Positions 1-18,649 of a stretch of DNA of 64,000 nt are shown here, in pieces. The position numbers were made by a program, and so were the translations under genes. Position 1 is the first letter of the stretch, and every line of letters starts with the position of its first letter. Source of the stretch: Ovis canadensis (Eukaryota > Chordata > Mammalia > Artiodactyla > Bovidae); assembly GCF_042477335.2 (NCBI RefSeq), contig NC_091251.1, positions 31,884,501-31,948,500 on the forward strand, written 5' to 3'. The notes below the pieces were generated by a model. It was not told the origin of the DNA, searched no databases, and worked only from the letters and a program-made list of their open reading frames with translations.

Positions 1-1631
1 CTGTCCAGTTGTAATTGACAATTACCCAACTTTTAAATGTGTGCCACATATTGTGCTAATATTTTGCTTGGCATTCCTTTTTAATTAAAAACACTACCAG
101 GGTAAGGACCATTACAAGTCTCATTTTACAGATGAGGAAAGATGAAGCTCAGGAAAGGTACCAGTATCGTATGACACCTGCCATCTCAAGCCCCGCAGAG
201 TCCAGATTTCTGCTGATGAATAACTACCTCTGCCCCACTCAAACTTGACAGAGTAAGAGCATGGAAACTGAATCTGAATCTGCACAGTAAATATTACTGA
301 GTTTTGGTTGAATTTTTTTGTCTCCAGACAGTGTTCTGTGTGCTGCAGCTTTCCCTGAACATTAAATCAGTTTTAAGGGAATGCAAAGAGTGCTAGAAGT
401 TTTTAGGAAGGATCCTTTTCACCAGGCATCCTTTCTAGTCCAGGGGATTTTCAAACTATTCTTCTTCATATAAAATCATACATGGAAGCCTTTGTAAAAT
501 ATAGCTCACAGCCATGGGGCCAGCAGCGCCACCTCTTCAGTTTCTCCAGCCCTTCCAACTCACCGCAGCATCGTCTGTCCGTCCTCGGTGACGGAGCCCA
601 GTTAACCTTCTTCCCAAAGCTTAATGTGCTTGTAGGATGGTGGGAGGTTCACAGAGGGATGCGTGTACACTCATACCTGCACACACACACTCAGGAATAT
701 AGTTTTATAAACAATACTTAAAAAGAATTATTCCTGTAATGTATGATGCATTTTGATACTTTATAACCAAGTTGATTTAGTGATGATTAATAGTTCAAAA
801 CCCACCTTTTGGAAAACACTGCTGTCCACACCTGATCATCTTCCTGACATCACCAGTGAGAACTGGGGAACTTGTTGAGAATGTACTAAGGACAAGGGCT
901 GCCTGTAAGAAAAGGATCACACAGAGAACATTGCTGCTTAGGGTTAGAACATAAATGATGAGTTATTCTGACTTTTCTTGGGAAAACAGAAATTTCTTCT
1001 CACTGAAGCTTTTCTAATAAAAGCAGAAGACTGCTAACATTTTTAATTGAGCTTCAAGGCAGACTGATGAGGTAGCAGCCAGAGATTCCCTTAATAAGCT
1101 ACTTGGCTTTGAATTTCAGTCTGCATAGTTCTCTAGCCTTAAGTTGTCTTCAAAGGAGTAATCAAGCTGTTCCTTCTCAGCCAAACCAGGAGGAAAGATC
1201 ATAAATTGAGAACGTGAGGTGGCTTTGAGATTCCAGAAGCTGCTGCTGTGAGCCCAGTGTGAATGATCACCCCTGACCCAAGAAGGCCTGCCACCAGTTG
1301 ACACGTGTTCCCAGTGCTCTCTGAACAAATCGAGAAGGCTCTTCACACACATTTTCAAATTACTGGGTCATACTGGCTTGACTGCTTGAGACTAGTATGT
1401 CACTTTAAACCAGAGGACAGACCTATAGCTCAGACTCAATGCAATGGGGAAGACAAGATAGTCAAACACCTCAACAGCAGAGGAACATGTAAGTCACAAG
1501 TCAAGATCAAAATGATTTACATTTTAGCTGGCTCCAGAATCATGGTAGAAATGAAATCAATCACAGACAGACTTAGGATTCCGGAAATGTAAATCGTTTT
1601 TAATATATTTAAAAGCACGCTGAAGTCTTGA
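1..1631. other. 3' flank of ADPGK, no gene recognised
   Basis: Single-copy-looking, A/T-rich DNA beyond the ADPGK poly(A) site. About 110-240 resembles a minus-orientation MIR (its start reads like CATTTTACAGATGAGGAAA). No exon, RNA gene or young SINE is visible. In human the next gene on this side is BBS4, and none of its coding sequence appears here. Confidence 0.6.
110..240 (-). repeat. MIR-like SINE remnant
   Basis: TTTTACAGATGAGGAAAGATGAAGCTCAG-type wording, followed by a degenerate 'discarded' core, matches the reverse complement of the MIR 3' half. It is heavily diverged. Confidence 0.55.
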
Positions 1632-1639
1632 TTTATAAA

Positions 1640-2612
1640 AATAAATACATAATATGACAAATTTATTTATGATCCTGGGGCTCTTAGGAGGTCAAACTCT
1701 TTAACAGATGTGATGTATCACTGTAAAACATACATGATCTGTTATACACCCAGAAGCAGATTCCAGTTGTAAAAGTAAAATTCCTTCAAGGATCAGAATG
1801 AACACAGATCAGTCTTCTGCTATAGAAATCATGTCCAGAGCTGGGCAATGAGGGTGGGCCCAGGCACAGCAGCCTCTGACCAGCCAGTCTGCAGTTAAGG
1901 AGCCAGGGCAGGAAGGTGCAGCCCTCTGGCTCACAGCGCCACCCTGCAGGCCAGCCAGGCCCCTAACTGCAGAGTGACTGGCCCCCTCAAAGGCTCCATG
2001 GGGCACCCAGCCTCTGCTGTGTCTCTGAAGCACAGGAGGGCTATTTTGTCCTTACCTGTGGCTCTGTCTTAATTTGGGAGCAGAAAACTGAGAAGGTGTA
2101 TTCGTTGAATACTGTCATTATAACACTGAATGGAAATTATGATCCTGTCATGGGTGCTGAGCTGAGAGAATGCAAGAACTCACACTGGGCTTTCAGAGAC
2201 GGGGAGAACGGGTGAGTGAGCATGCGCATCTGAGGTGGGCAAGAAGGGAGTGCTTTCTCCAACCAACATGCTCTCATGGGCAAGGAGTCTGGCCTAAAAT
2301 ACCTGAAAAGGGTTGGAGAATCAAGTTTTTAGCCCTGTAACACACAACATAAAAATAAACGAGAACAAAAATCCAGTCTTGTTAGTAGATAGCTGAATTG
2401 CGATTAAAACCTGAAATGTTTCTGTGTAATTGTCAAAAGGCTGGAATGTATCTGGTACAGTTTAATCTGCTGTTGTTTCTTTGGCTGTCTTTCAGTTTGA
2501 TCAACAGAAATGGTTTTTGACACTCTCGATCCTATTTCCCAGACCACTGAATTCCTGTCATTTTTAGGTTGGCTAGTTTTCCTTCATCAGAAAAATGACC
2601 CCAATAACCTTC
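1640..2612 (-). other. ADPGK: ADPGK 3' UTR (inferred end)
   Basis: The sequence between the TAG and the first good poly(A) signal on the minus strand is about 970 nt and has no open frame of note. It is A/T-rich at its distal end and has a G/C-richer middle (about 1830-2030). I see no young repeat in it. The end point is inferred from the AATAAA and not from transcript data. Confidence 0.7.
1662..1667 (-). terminator. Candidate ADPGK polyadenylation signal (AATAAA)
   Basis: TTTATT on the plus strand reads AATAAA on the minus strand. Cleavage would be expected 10-30 nt further, near 1632-1652. It is the first canonical signal that I found downstream of the stop codon. Confidence 0.6.
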
Positions 2613-3167
<555 letters not shown>

Positions 3168-3959
3168 CTAACAGAAACAAAATGGGGGTCTCTTTCTGAT
3201 GGACACCTAGCTCCTAATCTCCTAGGACACGGCCAGTGACAAAAGTCAGGGAGGGAAGGCAGGGCCATCTTTCTTCCTTCCCAGAGGACTCCCCGCCCCT
3301 GAAGTCGCTAAGTGACAGATCAAGGTCACTATCTTGGCTCTCACACATCTAACTATCTCCACTCGCAATATCAAGTACAGTAACTGGGAAGGTGCAGTGA
3401 TGCTGTGTTAGAGCCAGCCTCCTGTTACACGCTGGAGGACAAAGCAGAGTGTGTGCACTCTGGATTCCTTTCCACAGTGCCCAGTCTCTGCCTCAGCACA
3501 CGCAGCAGAGCCTCTCATCACTGATGGGGCCTGACTCTCAGTTCCCGAACATCAGCAGGTGTTATATCCACACAAAGAAGAGCCCACCCCACAGCCAGGG
3601 TTGCAAGGAGAGTGCCTCGTGTCAGATCTAAGTTTTTTGAACAGGTGTGGGTTAGGAAGACTGTTAGGCGACAGTAACACTGTGGAAAACAGCACTGAAC
3701 AGGAGCCAGGTCTTCTATCTTGAGGGGAACCACGGTGTCCACCTCAAGATCTTTCTTACTTAGCACTTCCTTCCTTAGAGCAAGGACCTGCATAAAGTGA
3801 ATGTTTGTGCAAGAGATATGAGCCCTGTGTGTATTTATATAAAAATCAGGGGTGCTAATGTAACAGCACTTCTGTTTGCCGTATAGTCTATATCAGATGC
3901 CAAGCTAACGGCTCTATTTCACTCACTTCTTGCTGTAACGCTCTGAAGGAAGAAGGGGT

Positions 3960-4025
3960 TGCCTCCACCTTACAGATAAGGGGACTGAGGCTTAGAAAGG
4001 TTAGGTAGATAGTTATGTAGAAAAT
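3960..4025 (-). repeat. MIR remnant
   Basis: The reverse-complement MIR signature (acagataaggggactgagg, cttagaaaggtta) is visible over about 60 bp. Confidence 0.55.
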
Positions 4026-4904
4026 GAAACAAAGATGGCTTTTTAAAGAAGTGAAAAAATAACCTCAAGAAGAGAAATACATGAATAAAAATCATACTGA
4101 AAAGCACCAGGCGTGAACCCTAGTGTAAACTGTGGACTCTGCATGACGATGACTTGTCAGTGTTGGGTTAGGGTTAGGGAAACGTCCCACCTGCGGACGG
4201 GGGTGCTGGGGGTGGGGGAGCTAAGTGGGAACTCTACATCCTGCTCACTCCTGCTGCGAGCCTAAAACTGCCCTAAACACCATTCACAGGTTAGACTGAT
4301 GAGAAAGCACATTTGAAAATCACATTTCAGCGGCAAAGATATGAGGAAAAGAGCACTGTAAAGAAGTAGAAGTAAACCTGCGCTGTGCTCATGGATGCCA
4401 ACTTTGCAGGATCAAACTGACAAATGCTTTTTATGCCCCAATCTAGCACTTCAACTTCTGAGAATGTATCATCCACATGTACCCGGTCATGGGTCCAATT
4501 AAACTCATGTAAAAGGTTACTCACGGCAGCACTGTAGGAGCAGAAAAGGGCAGTGAGCCAAACCCTCGGCTCCGGCTGGCATTGAAGACCCTGTGTGCAT
4601 CACCGCTGCTTCTACGCATGTGGCAGCAGGGAGACTGATGACTCTCCACGTGATGACGGAGAAAACATCTCCAAAATGCATCCAGTGGGAAAAAGCAAAG
4701 TGTGCAACAGTCTATGCAGTATGCTATGCTATCTCTTGGGATAAAGAGGGACGAGATTATAAGGCTCTTTCCCATTTGCTTATATATGCACACAATGAAT
4801 CTGGAGGGACAAGACAAAACTCGTAAGGAGGTTACTAACAGTGGGTACAAGGGCAGGAGGAAGGGAGATTTCACTGTGCATCTTTTAATATTTTGTGAAT
4901 TTTG

Positions 4905-5035
4905 AACCATATATTACCCATGAAAGAAGTTAAAAAACAAGAGGTTAACTAACCTGCCTAAGTTCACAGGGCTGGAGAGTGGCAGGCAAAGCGGGCATTC
5001 CAATCCTGGTTTTCAAAATCTGTGCTCTCAAGCAT
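4905..5035 (-). repeat. MIR remnant
   Basis: It resembles the minus-strand MIR 3' to core region (tacccatgaaagaag, ttaactaacctgcctaag, gtggcaggcaaagc, caatcctggttttc). It is strongly diverged. Confidence 0.5.
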
Positions 5036-5282
5036 CCCACTCTTGGATTTATCTGATCATTGTTACTGTCCAAAGGCTGAACACCTGGGGGCCTGATGGC
5101 GAGGGAGTGAAGTGTCCCCCGAATTTCCTTTCTCTAAGCTTCCTGAAGTTCAACTGAAAGCACCGGAGTTGGGTTTTTGGTTTTCTCCTTTGGGTTCCAC
5201 TGCAAAGGGCATTCACTTCCAGCCTCCCAATGCTAGGAGAAACACACACTACGAACCCACTGGTAACACGCCCCGTGAAACA

Positions 5283-7506
5283 TATAAAAATCAGACTGAT
5301 TATATTTTTTGCAGCCAAAGATGGAGAAGCTCTATACAGTCAGCAAAAACAAGACTGGAAGCTGACTATGGCTTATATCATGAACTCCTAATTGCCAAAT
5401 TCAGACTTAAATTGAAGAAAGTAGCCAAAACCACCAGACCATTCAGGTATGACCTAAATCAAATTCCTTATGATTATACAGTGGAAGCGACAGATTCAAG
5501 GGATTAGATCTGACAGAGTGCCTGAAGAACTATGGGCAGAGGTTCATGACATTGTACAGGAGGCTGTGATCAAAACCACCCCCAAGAAAAAGAAACACAG
5601 AAAGGCAAAATGGTTGTCTGCAGAGGCCTTACAAATAGCTGAGAAAAGGAGAGAAGCGAAAGGCAAAGAAAAGGAAAGATATACCCATCTGAATGGAGAG
5701 TTCCAAAGAATAGCAAGGAGAGATAAGAAAGGCTTTTTAAGTAATCAATGCAAAGAAATAGAGGAAAACAATAGAAAGGGAAAGACTAGAGATCTCTTCA
5801 AGAAAATCAGAAATACCAAGGGACTATTTCATGCAAAGATAGGCACAATAAAGGACGGAAACAGTATGGACCTAACAGAAGCAGAAGATATTAAGAAGAG
5901 GTGGCAAGAATACACAAAAGAACTATACAAAAAAGATGTTAAGGACCCAGATAATCATGATGGTGTGATCACTCACCTAGAGCCAGACATCCTGGAATGT
6001 GAAGTCAAGTGGGCCTCAGAAAGCATCACTATGAACAAAGCTAGTGGAGGTGATGGAATTCCAGCTGACCTATTTCAAATCCTAAAAGATGATGCTGTGA
6101 AAGTGCTGCACTCAATATGCCAGCAGATTGGAAAACTCAGCAGTGGCCACAGGACTGGAAAAGGTCAGTTTTCATTCTAATTCCAGAGAAAGGGAATGCC
6201 AAAGAATGTTCAAACTACTGCACAAATGCACTCATCTCACACACTAGCAAAGTAATGTTCAAAATTCTCCAAGCCAGGCTTCAACAGTACATGAACCATG
6301 AACTTCCAAATGTTCAAGTTGGATTTAGAAAAGGCAGAGGAATCAGAGATCAAATTGCCAACATCCATTAGATCATAGAAAAAGCAAGAGAGTTCCAGAA
6401 AAGCATCTACTTCTGCTTTATTGACTACGCCAAAGCCTTTGACTGTGTGGATCACAGTAAACTATGGAAAATTCTTAAAGAGATGGGAATACAAGACCAC
6501 CTTACCTGCCTCCTGAGAAATCTGTATGCAGGTCAAGAAGCAACAGTTAGAACCAGATATGGAACAATAGATTGGTTCCAAATTGGGAAAGAAGTACGTC
6601 AAGGATGTATATTGTCACCCTGCTTATTTAACTTCTATGTAGAGTACATCATGTGAAATGCTGGGCTGGATGAAGCACAAGCTGGGATCAAGACTGCTGG
6701 AAGAAATATCAATAACCTCAGATATGCAGATGACACCACCCTTATGGCAGAAAACAAAGAGGAACTTAAGAGCCTCCTGATGAAAGTGAAAAAGGAGAGT
6801 GAAAAAGCTGGCTTAAAACTCAACATTCAAAAAAATAAGATCATGGCATCTGGTCCCATCACTTCATGGCAAATAAATAGGGAAACAATGAAAACAGTGA
6901 CAGACTTTATTTTTTGGGGCTCCAAAATCACTGCAGATGGTGACTGCAGCTATGTAATTAAAAGATGCTTGCTCCTTGAAAGAAAAGCTATGACCAACCT
7001 AGATAGCATATTAAAAAGCAGAGACATTACTTTGCCAACAAAGGTACTGTCTAGTCAAAGCTATGGTTTTTCTAGTAGTCATGTATGGATGTGGGAGTTG
7101 GACTATAAAGAGAGCTGAGTGCTAAAGAATTGATGTTTTGGAACTGTGGTGTTGGAGAAGACTCTTGAGAGTCCCTTGGACTGCAAGATCAAACCAGTCC
7201 ATCCTAAAGGAAATCAGTCCTGAATACTCACTGTAAGGATTGATCCTGAAGCTCCAATACTTTGGCCACCTGATGTGAAGAACTGAGTCCTTGGAAAAGA
7301 CCCTGATGCTGGGAAAGATTGAAGACAGGAGGAGAAGGAGATGACAGAGGATGAGATGGCTGGATGGCATCACCGACTCGATCGACATGAGTTTGAGCAA
7401 GCTCCGAGAGTTGGTGATGGAGAAGGAAGCCTGGTGTGCTGCAGTCCATGGGTCACAAAGAGTCAGACATGACCTTTTAGCTTAGTTGGCTAAACTGAAC
7501 TAAACA
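5283..7506 (+). mobile_element. BovB (RTE-type LINE), 5'-truncated, about 2.2 kb, antisense in ADPGK intron 6
   Basis: This is the central and 3' part of a BovB non-LTR retrotransposon: the end of the endonuclease region, the linker, reverse transcriptase and 3' tail. The RT catalytic YADD codons are intact at 6723-6734. The reading frame is broken by several stops and shifts; for example, one frame runs 5470-6180 and the next overlaps from 6117. The element is therefore dead. The tail near 7440-7506 has the expected 'tgctgcagtccatgggtcacaaagagtcagacatga' type end without a clean ACTGAA repeat. The full element is about 3.2 kb, so roughly the first third is missing. Confidence 0.93.
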
Positions 7507-7540
7507 AACCCATCAATAACCCTGCCCCATGAACCCATCA

Positions 7541-13260
<5,720 letters not shown>

Positions 13261-13264
13261 GGCA

Positions 13265-13672
13265 CTCTGTTAGGGGCTAAATGTTTGTTCCCCACCCCTA
13301 CCCCCGCCTCCCCTGGTTTCCATGTCAAGGTCTGACTGTCGATGATACTGGAAAGGGTTTTCAGGACGTAAATGAGGCCATAAGGGTGGGTTCCTAATCC
13401 AATCGGACTGGTGGCCTTAGAAGAAAAGGGGGAGAGAGCAAGAGATTGCTCTTTCTCCACTACATCCATTAAAGAAAGGCCCTGTGAGGACACACAGGCA
13501 GGCAGCAGTCTGCAAGCTGGAGAGAGAACTCTCACCAGGAACCAGACCCTGCTGCAACTGTGATCCTGGGGCTGTCCAGCCTCCAGAACTGTGAGAAAAC
13601 AAATTTCTGTTGTTCAAGCCACCTGGTCTACAGCATTTTGTCATCAGGGCAGCCTGAGAAGACTAAGATGCA
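13265..13672 (+). repeat. MaLR-type solo LTR remnant (MLT1-like)
   Basis: The wording matches the common mammalian LTR: a start like 'taggggctaaatgtttgttcccc', then 'ggtgggttcctaatccaat', 'actggtggccttagaagaa', 'ctgtgaggacacacaggca' and the end 'agaactgtgagaaaacaaatttctgttgtt'. No internal region is attached. Subfamily naming would need a repeat library. Confidence 0.75.
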
Positions 13673-14330
13673 CTGTACCTCACTTTCTTTTCTTTACTGA
13701 CTCACATCCTGTGTAAGCAAAGAGATACAGGGTGCTGTCTGCTCAAAGCTGCCAGACAAAAGCAACTGGTTGACTTTTACACAGTATAGAAAAGAACCTC
13801 AGGGTCACAAGACTCTAATCAAGCAGTGACCTAACTTGTGGGGTCAGGCTGCCTTGTGAACAGGACTGACTTCTCAGCAGAAGAATTAAAGAGTGCTTCA
13901 GTTCATTAAGTTTGCGGGGAGGTATGCTGCAACTTTTAAAAAGCATTTTCTTCAACTCCAACCTGGGCCTCTTCCTGGCAGTTCCTTCTAGAAGCCATTT
14001 CACACCTTCTGCTGTTTCTGCCATGCCAGCTCTGGCCCCACTCATGACCAGGACAGACTCAAAACCACTGAGGCATGAAGGCTTGGACCAGGAATCAAAG
14101 GCAAGTCCTCAGAGATGACTGTCACCAGTGCAGGTTTAATATGCCCCACGAGAAGCTTCCAAAAGTATTTTTACTTTCTAATTAATACTTGTTTGTACAG
14201 AGGCATTTTCATGTATCTAAGAAATCCCAGCTAGTGAGCAAAAATACATCTCCCTCTCCTTGACACATGTCTGCTGTTTGCCAAATCTGAAAAGTCTCAC
14301 CCCTATAATTTTATTTATTTTCTCTAATTC
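13673..14330. other. Unique intron 3 DNA
   Basis: No repeat or gene is recognised over about 650 bp. Confidence 0.5.
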
Positions 14331-14558
14331 TTGGCTAGAATTTCGGCTTCCAAGGTGAGACAACAAGGGCCAGATTTACCCTCCTGCCTGAAACAATCAC
14401 AACAAAACAGATAAAATACATGAAACAACAGTTTTCAGAACATTTGGGCACTGGGCCACCAAGGACAGTGATACCTATGAAACCGAAAAAAACTGGGTAA
14501 GCCCTACAAATCCCTCTGTACAAATGAGCCCAAAGGAGATTTCAGAGGTATAGATGGT
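14331..14558 (+). repeat. L1M-type LINE fragment, upstream of the BovB insertion
   Basis: The wording (cttccaaggtgagacaaca, ccctcctgcctgaaacaatc, ggccaccaaggacagtg) looks like the 5' or ORF1-proximal part of an old L1. It is probably the same element that resumes after the BovB at 17141. Confidence 0.45.
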
Positions 14559-15012
14559 CAGTACCAAAATCAGACTGATTTTATTCTTTACAGTTGAAGA
14601 TGGAGAATCTCTATACAGTCAGTAAAAACAAGACCTGGAGCTGACTGTGACTCAGATCATCAGCTCCTTATTGCAAAATTCAGACTTAAATTGAAGAAAG
14701 TAGGCAAAACCACTAGGCCATTCGGGTATGACCTAAATCAAATCCCGTATGATTATACAATGGAGGTGACAAATAGATTCAAGGGATTAGATCTGGTAGA
14801 TAGAGTGCCTGAAGAACTATGGACGGAGGTTCATAACACTATACAGGAGGTGGAAACCAAAGACATCTCACAGAAAAAGAAATGCAAGAAGGCAAAATGG
14901 TTGTACGAGGAGGCCTTACAAATAGCTGAGGAAAGAAGAAAAGTGAAAGGAAAAGGAGAAACAGAAAGATACACCCATCTGAATGCAGAGTTCCAGAGAA
15001 GAGCAAGGAGAA

Positions 15013-15237
15013 ACATGTATACTATCATGTAAGAAACGAATTGCCAGTCTATGTTTGATACAGGATACAGGATGCTTGGGGCTGGTGCACGGGGATGATC
15101 CAGAGAGATGATATGGGGTGGGAGGTGGGTTCAGGATTGGGAACTCATGTACACCCATGGCTGATTCATGTCAATGTATGGCAAAACCAATACAGTATTG
15201 CAAAGCAAAATAAAGTAAAAATAAAAATAAAAAAAAA
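15013..15237 (+). mobile_element. Artiodactyl L1 3' end nested in BovB
   Basis: It begins near 'catgtatactatcatgtaag', passes 'gcttggggctggtgcacgg' and ends in an A-rich tail (aaataaaaataaaaaaaaag). The same 3' end occurs at 55264-55543. The BovB frame reads 'gcaaggagaaa' before it and 'aagaaagccttaagtg' after it, so a short A/G-rich target duplication is likely. It is younger than the BovB host. Confidence 0.85.
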
Positions 15238-15344
15238 GAAAGCCTTAAGTGAACAATGCAAAGAAATTGAGGAAAACAATAGAATGAGAAAGACTAGTGC
15301 TCTCTTCAAGAAAATTAGAGATACCAAGGGAACATTTCATGCAA

Positions 15345-15382
15345 GTTCAGTTCAGTTGCTCAGTCGTGTCCAACTCTTTGCG
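15345..15382 (-). mobile_element. Reversed BovB/Bov-A tail fragment nested in BovB
   Basis: It reads ttcagttcagttgctcagtc plus gtgtccaactctttgc on the plus strand. This is the reverse complement of the BovB 3' tail. It interrupts the BovB sequence found uninterrupted in the copy at about 5830-5850. Confidence 0.75.
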
Positions 15383-16414
15383 AAGATGGGTACAATAAAG
15401 GACAGAAATGGCAAGGAACCTAACAGAAGCAGAAGGTATTAATAAGAGGTAGCAAGAATACACACAAAAGATCTCAACAACCCGGATAACCACAATGGTG
15501 TGGTCATTCACTGAGAGCCAAACATTCTGGAGTGTGAAGTCAAATGGGCCTTAGGAAGCATCACTATGAACAAAGCTAGTGGAGGTGACAAAATTTCAGA
15601 TTAGCTATTTCAAATCCTAAAATGATGCTGTTCAAGTGCTGCACTCAATATGCCAGCAGATTTAGAAAACTCAGCAGTGGCCACAGGACCAGAAAGTCAG
15701 TTTTCATTCCAATCCCGAAGAAATGCAATGCCAAAGAATGTTCAAACTACCATACAATTGTGCTCATTTCACATGCTAGCAAAGTAATGCTCAAAATCCT
15801 TCAAGCTAGGCTTCAACAGTGGGTGGAGCAAGAAATTCCAAATGTACAAGCCAGATTCAGAAAAGGCACAGGAAACAGAGATCAAATTGTCAGCGTCCGC
15901 TGGATCATAGAAAAAGCAAAAGAATTTCAAATAAACATCTGCCTTGTGGACTACTCTAAAGCCTTTGACTGAGTGGATCACAATAAACTGTGGAAAATTC
16001 TTAAAGAGATGGGAATACCAGACCACCTTCCCTGCCTTCTAAGAAATCTGTATTCAGGTCAAGAAGCAACAGTTAGAACCAGACATGGAACGACGGACTG
16101 GCTCAAAATTGGGAAAGGAGGATGTGAAGGCTGTATATTGTCACCCTGCTTATTTAACATCTCTGTAGAGTACATCATGAGAAACGCTGGACTGGAAGAA
16201 TCACAAGCAGGAACCAAGAAGCTGGGAGAAATATCAATAACCTCAGATATGCAGATGACACCACCCCTATGGCAGAAAGCAAAGAGGAACTAAAGAGCCT
16301 CTTGATGAAGGTGAAAGAGGAGAGTGAAAAAGTTGGCTTAAAGCTCAACATCCAGAAAACTATGACCATGGCATCTGGTCCCATCACTTCACAGTACAGT
16401 ACTGTGTAGAAGTA

Positions 16415-16555
16415 ACAGTCTGTCTAGAAGTAACAAATATGCCAACAACAGTATAAAGACTGGAGGGGAGAAATGAAGGCACACTACTGTAAAGTTCTTA
16501 CATTCCATCTGGTGGTTTAATAGTATCAGTTGAAAGCAGACTGTGATAACCTAAA
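16415..16555 (+). repeat. 141-bp perfect duplicate, copy A (inside BovB)
   Basis: Every base read matches 17372-17512. BovB sequence is intact on both sides (cccatcacttc before, then a resumption at atagacggggaaacagtgg), with only about 5 bp of BovB missing. Copy A is therefore the inserted one. A junction palindrome (acagtactgt) and about 24 bp of extra filler precede it. Confidence 0.93.
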
Positions 16556-17138
16556 TAGACGGGGAAACAGTGGAAACAGTGTCCGATTTCATATTCTTGG
16601 GCTCCAAAATCAAGGTGGATGGTGACTGCAGCCATGAAATTAAAAGACGCTTGCTCCTTGGAAGAAAAGCTATGACTAACCTAGACAGTGTATTAAAAAG
16701 CAGAGACATCACTTTGCTGACAAAGGTCCATACAGTCAAAGCTATGGTTTTCTAGTAGTCATGTATAGATGTGAGAGTTGGACCATAAAGAAAAAGCAGA
16801 GTGCTGAAGAATTGATGCTTTTGAACTGTGGTGCTGGAGAATACTCTTGAGAGTCCCTTGGACACCAAGGAAATCAAACCAGTTAATTCTAAGGAAATCA
16901 ATCCTGACTATTCATTGGAAGCACTGATGCTGAATCGCCAATACTTTGGCTACCTGATGCTGGGAAAGATTGAGGGCAGGAGAAGAAGGGGACGACAGAG
17001 GATGAGATGATTGGGTGGCATCACCAACTCAATGGGCATGAGTCTGAGCAAACTCCAGGAGATGGTGAAGGACAGAGAAGCCTGGGTGCTGCAGTCCGTG
17101 GAGTCATAAAGATTCAGGCAGGACTTACTGACTGAGCA

Positions 17139-17640
17139 ACAATGAGATATACAGAATCTGAAAGAATTAACCGCTAGCAGACCTGTACTACAAGAACTAT
17201 TAAAGGAAATCCTTCAGGCAGAAGGAAAATACCAGATGGAAATACTAATCTAAACAAACCAAGAATGCCAGGAATGGTACTCTAAGTACATAAGATCTTT
17301 TTATTATTTAACTGTCTTTAAAAGATAATTAACTATTTGAAGAAAAGTATTAACTGCATAGTGTGAGATGTACAGTCTGTCTAGAAGTAACAAATATGCC
17401 AACAACAGTATAAAGACTGGAGGGGAGAAATGAAGGCACACTACTGTAAAGTTCTTACATTCCATCTGGTGGTTTAATAGTATCAGTTGAAAGCAGACTG
17501 TGATAACCTAAAAAGGTGCATCATTAATCCCATCAACCGCTAAGAGACAAGAAGCAAGCTGTGAGATTTAAATTTAACCTGATATAACAACAATGATGCT
17601 AAATGAAAATGGTCTAAATACCCCAATTAAAAGACAGGAA
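17139..17640 (+). repeat. L1M LINE fragment (continuation after BovB)
   Basis: Diverged L1 wording such as 'ctacaagaactattaaagg' and 'aatccttcaggcagaagg' in the plus orientation, A-rich. It holds copy B of the 141-bp duplication. Confidence 0.7.
17372..17512 (+). repeat. 141-bp perfect duplicate, copy B (source copy in L1M context)
   Basis: It is identical to 16415-16555 and embedded in continuous old L1-like sequence, so it is probably the template. The copies start 957 bp apart. Confidence 0.9.
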
Positions 17641-17890
17641 GGACTTCCCTGATGGTCCAGTGGTTAAGAATCTGCCTGCCAATGCAGAGGACATGGGTTT
17701 GATCCCTGGTGGGAAGATTCCACTTGTTGAGGGACCACTAAGCCTATGCACCGCAACTAATGAGCCCACGCGGCCTGGAGCCGTTGCTCTGCAATAAGAG
17801 AAGCCTGCGCACCGCGAGAGCAGCCCCTTCCCGCAGCAACTAGAGAAGGCCTGAGCACAGCAACGAAGACCCAGTGGAGCCAGAAAACAA
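17641..17890 (+). mobile_element. tRNA-derived Bov-tA/CHR-type SINE
   Basis: It starts 'ggacttccctgatggtccag', shows the tRNA-like box region (ggtttgatccctggtggg) and the long CHR body (caccgcaactaatgagccc), and ends at an A-rich tail near 17890. It is inserted in L1M. Confidence 0.9.
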
Positions 17891-18649
17891 AAGCTAAGCA
17901 ATGTCAGAGTGCATTAAAAATCAAGCCTCAACTGTATGCTGCCTTACAAGACACACATGCTAAATATACAGACACAAACAGGTTAAAAGCAGACGAATGG
18001 GAAAAGATATATCATGATGACACTAATCGAAACTGGAAAGGCTATTTTAATCAAAATTGATTACAGAGCAAAGAATATTATCAAATTATTTTCTTTATCC
18101 CTGGTAATGATAAAAAAAAGTCAGTCCATGAAGGGATGAAGCAATTCTAAACAGTTATGCATCTAAAAAGGGGCTTAAAAACACATGAACCAAAAAGTTA
18201 CAGAACTTCAAGGGAAACAGACAAATCTATAATTATTGTAGAAAATGTCAGTCTCTCTCTCAATAGTAGATAAATCAAGCAGACTGAAAATCAGAAGACT
18301 CTAGAAGACTTGAAAACAATCAACTTGGCCTGACTGACATTGATAGAACACTCCACCCAAGTGCTCACCAAGATACACTATCTGCAAGGTCATAAAAGTC
18401 TCCATAAATTTAACAGGAATCAGAAAAGCATATTCTCTGATCACAATGGAATTAAAATAGAAATCAATAATATAAAGATATGTGGAAACCCTCTCAATAT
18501 TTAGAAACTAAATAACACTTCTAAGTATTCCACAAGATAGGCTATTAAATACCTCACCTCAAGAAATCAAAGGGAAATCAGAAAGTATCTGGATTGGATG
18601 AAAATAAAAACAAAGAATCAAAATCTGGGGGATAGTACTGAGGGGAACA

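Larger units (their letters stand above)
3168..5280. other. ADPGK intron 6, distal part: mostly unique DNA with old MIR remnants
   Basis: No exon-like segment. MIR-like minus-strand wording occurs at about 3960-4020 (TTACAGATAAGGGGACTGAGG) and about 4905-5035. GGGTTAGGGTTAGGG lies near 4164-4178, followed by a short G-rich run (4197-4220). Everything else looks like unconstrained intron. Confidence 0.6.
14559..17138 (+). mobile_element. BovB (RTE-type LINE), 5'-truncated and internally disrupted, antisense in ADPGK intron 3
   Basis: It is collinear with the BovB at 5.28 kb, from the endonuclease end through RT to the tail. RT YADD codons lie at 16248-16259. Three foreign pieces interrupt it: an L1 3' end (about 15013-15237), a roughly 38-bp reversed BovB/SINE tail (about 15345-15382), and a 160-bp filler (16391-16555) copied from sequence downstream. 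Frames are broken throughout. It sits inside an older L1M, which continues on both sides. Confidence 0.92.

Noticed and set aside
4164..4178. Interstitial telomere-like GGGTTAGGGTTAGGG
   Set aside because: Only two full TTAGGG units are present, within the range expected by chance, and nothing around it suggests a telomere fusion.
17641..17890. tRNA-like box A and box B sequences (here and in many other places)
   Set aside because: These are the heads of tRNA-derived SINEs. None has an intact tRNA cloverleaf, so no tRNA gene is called.
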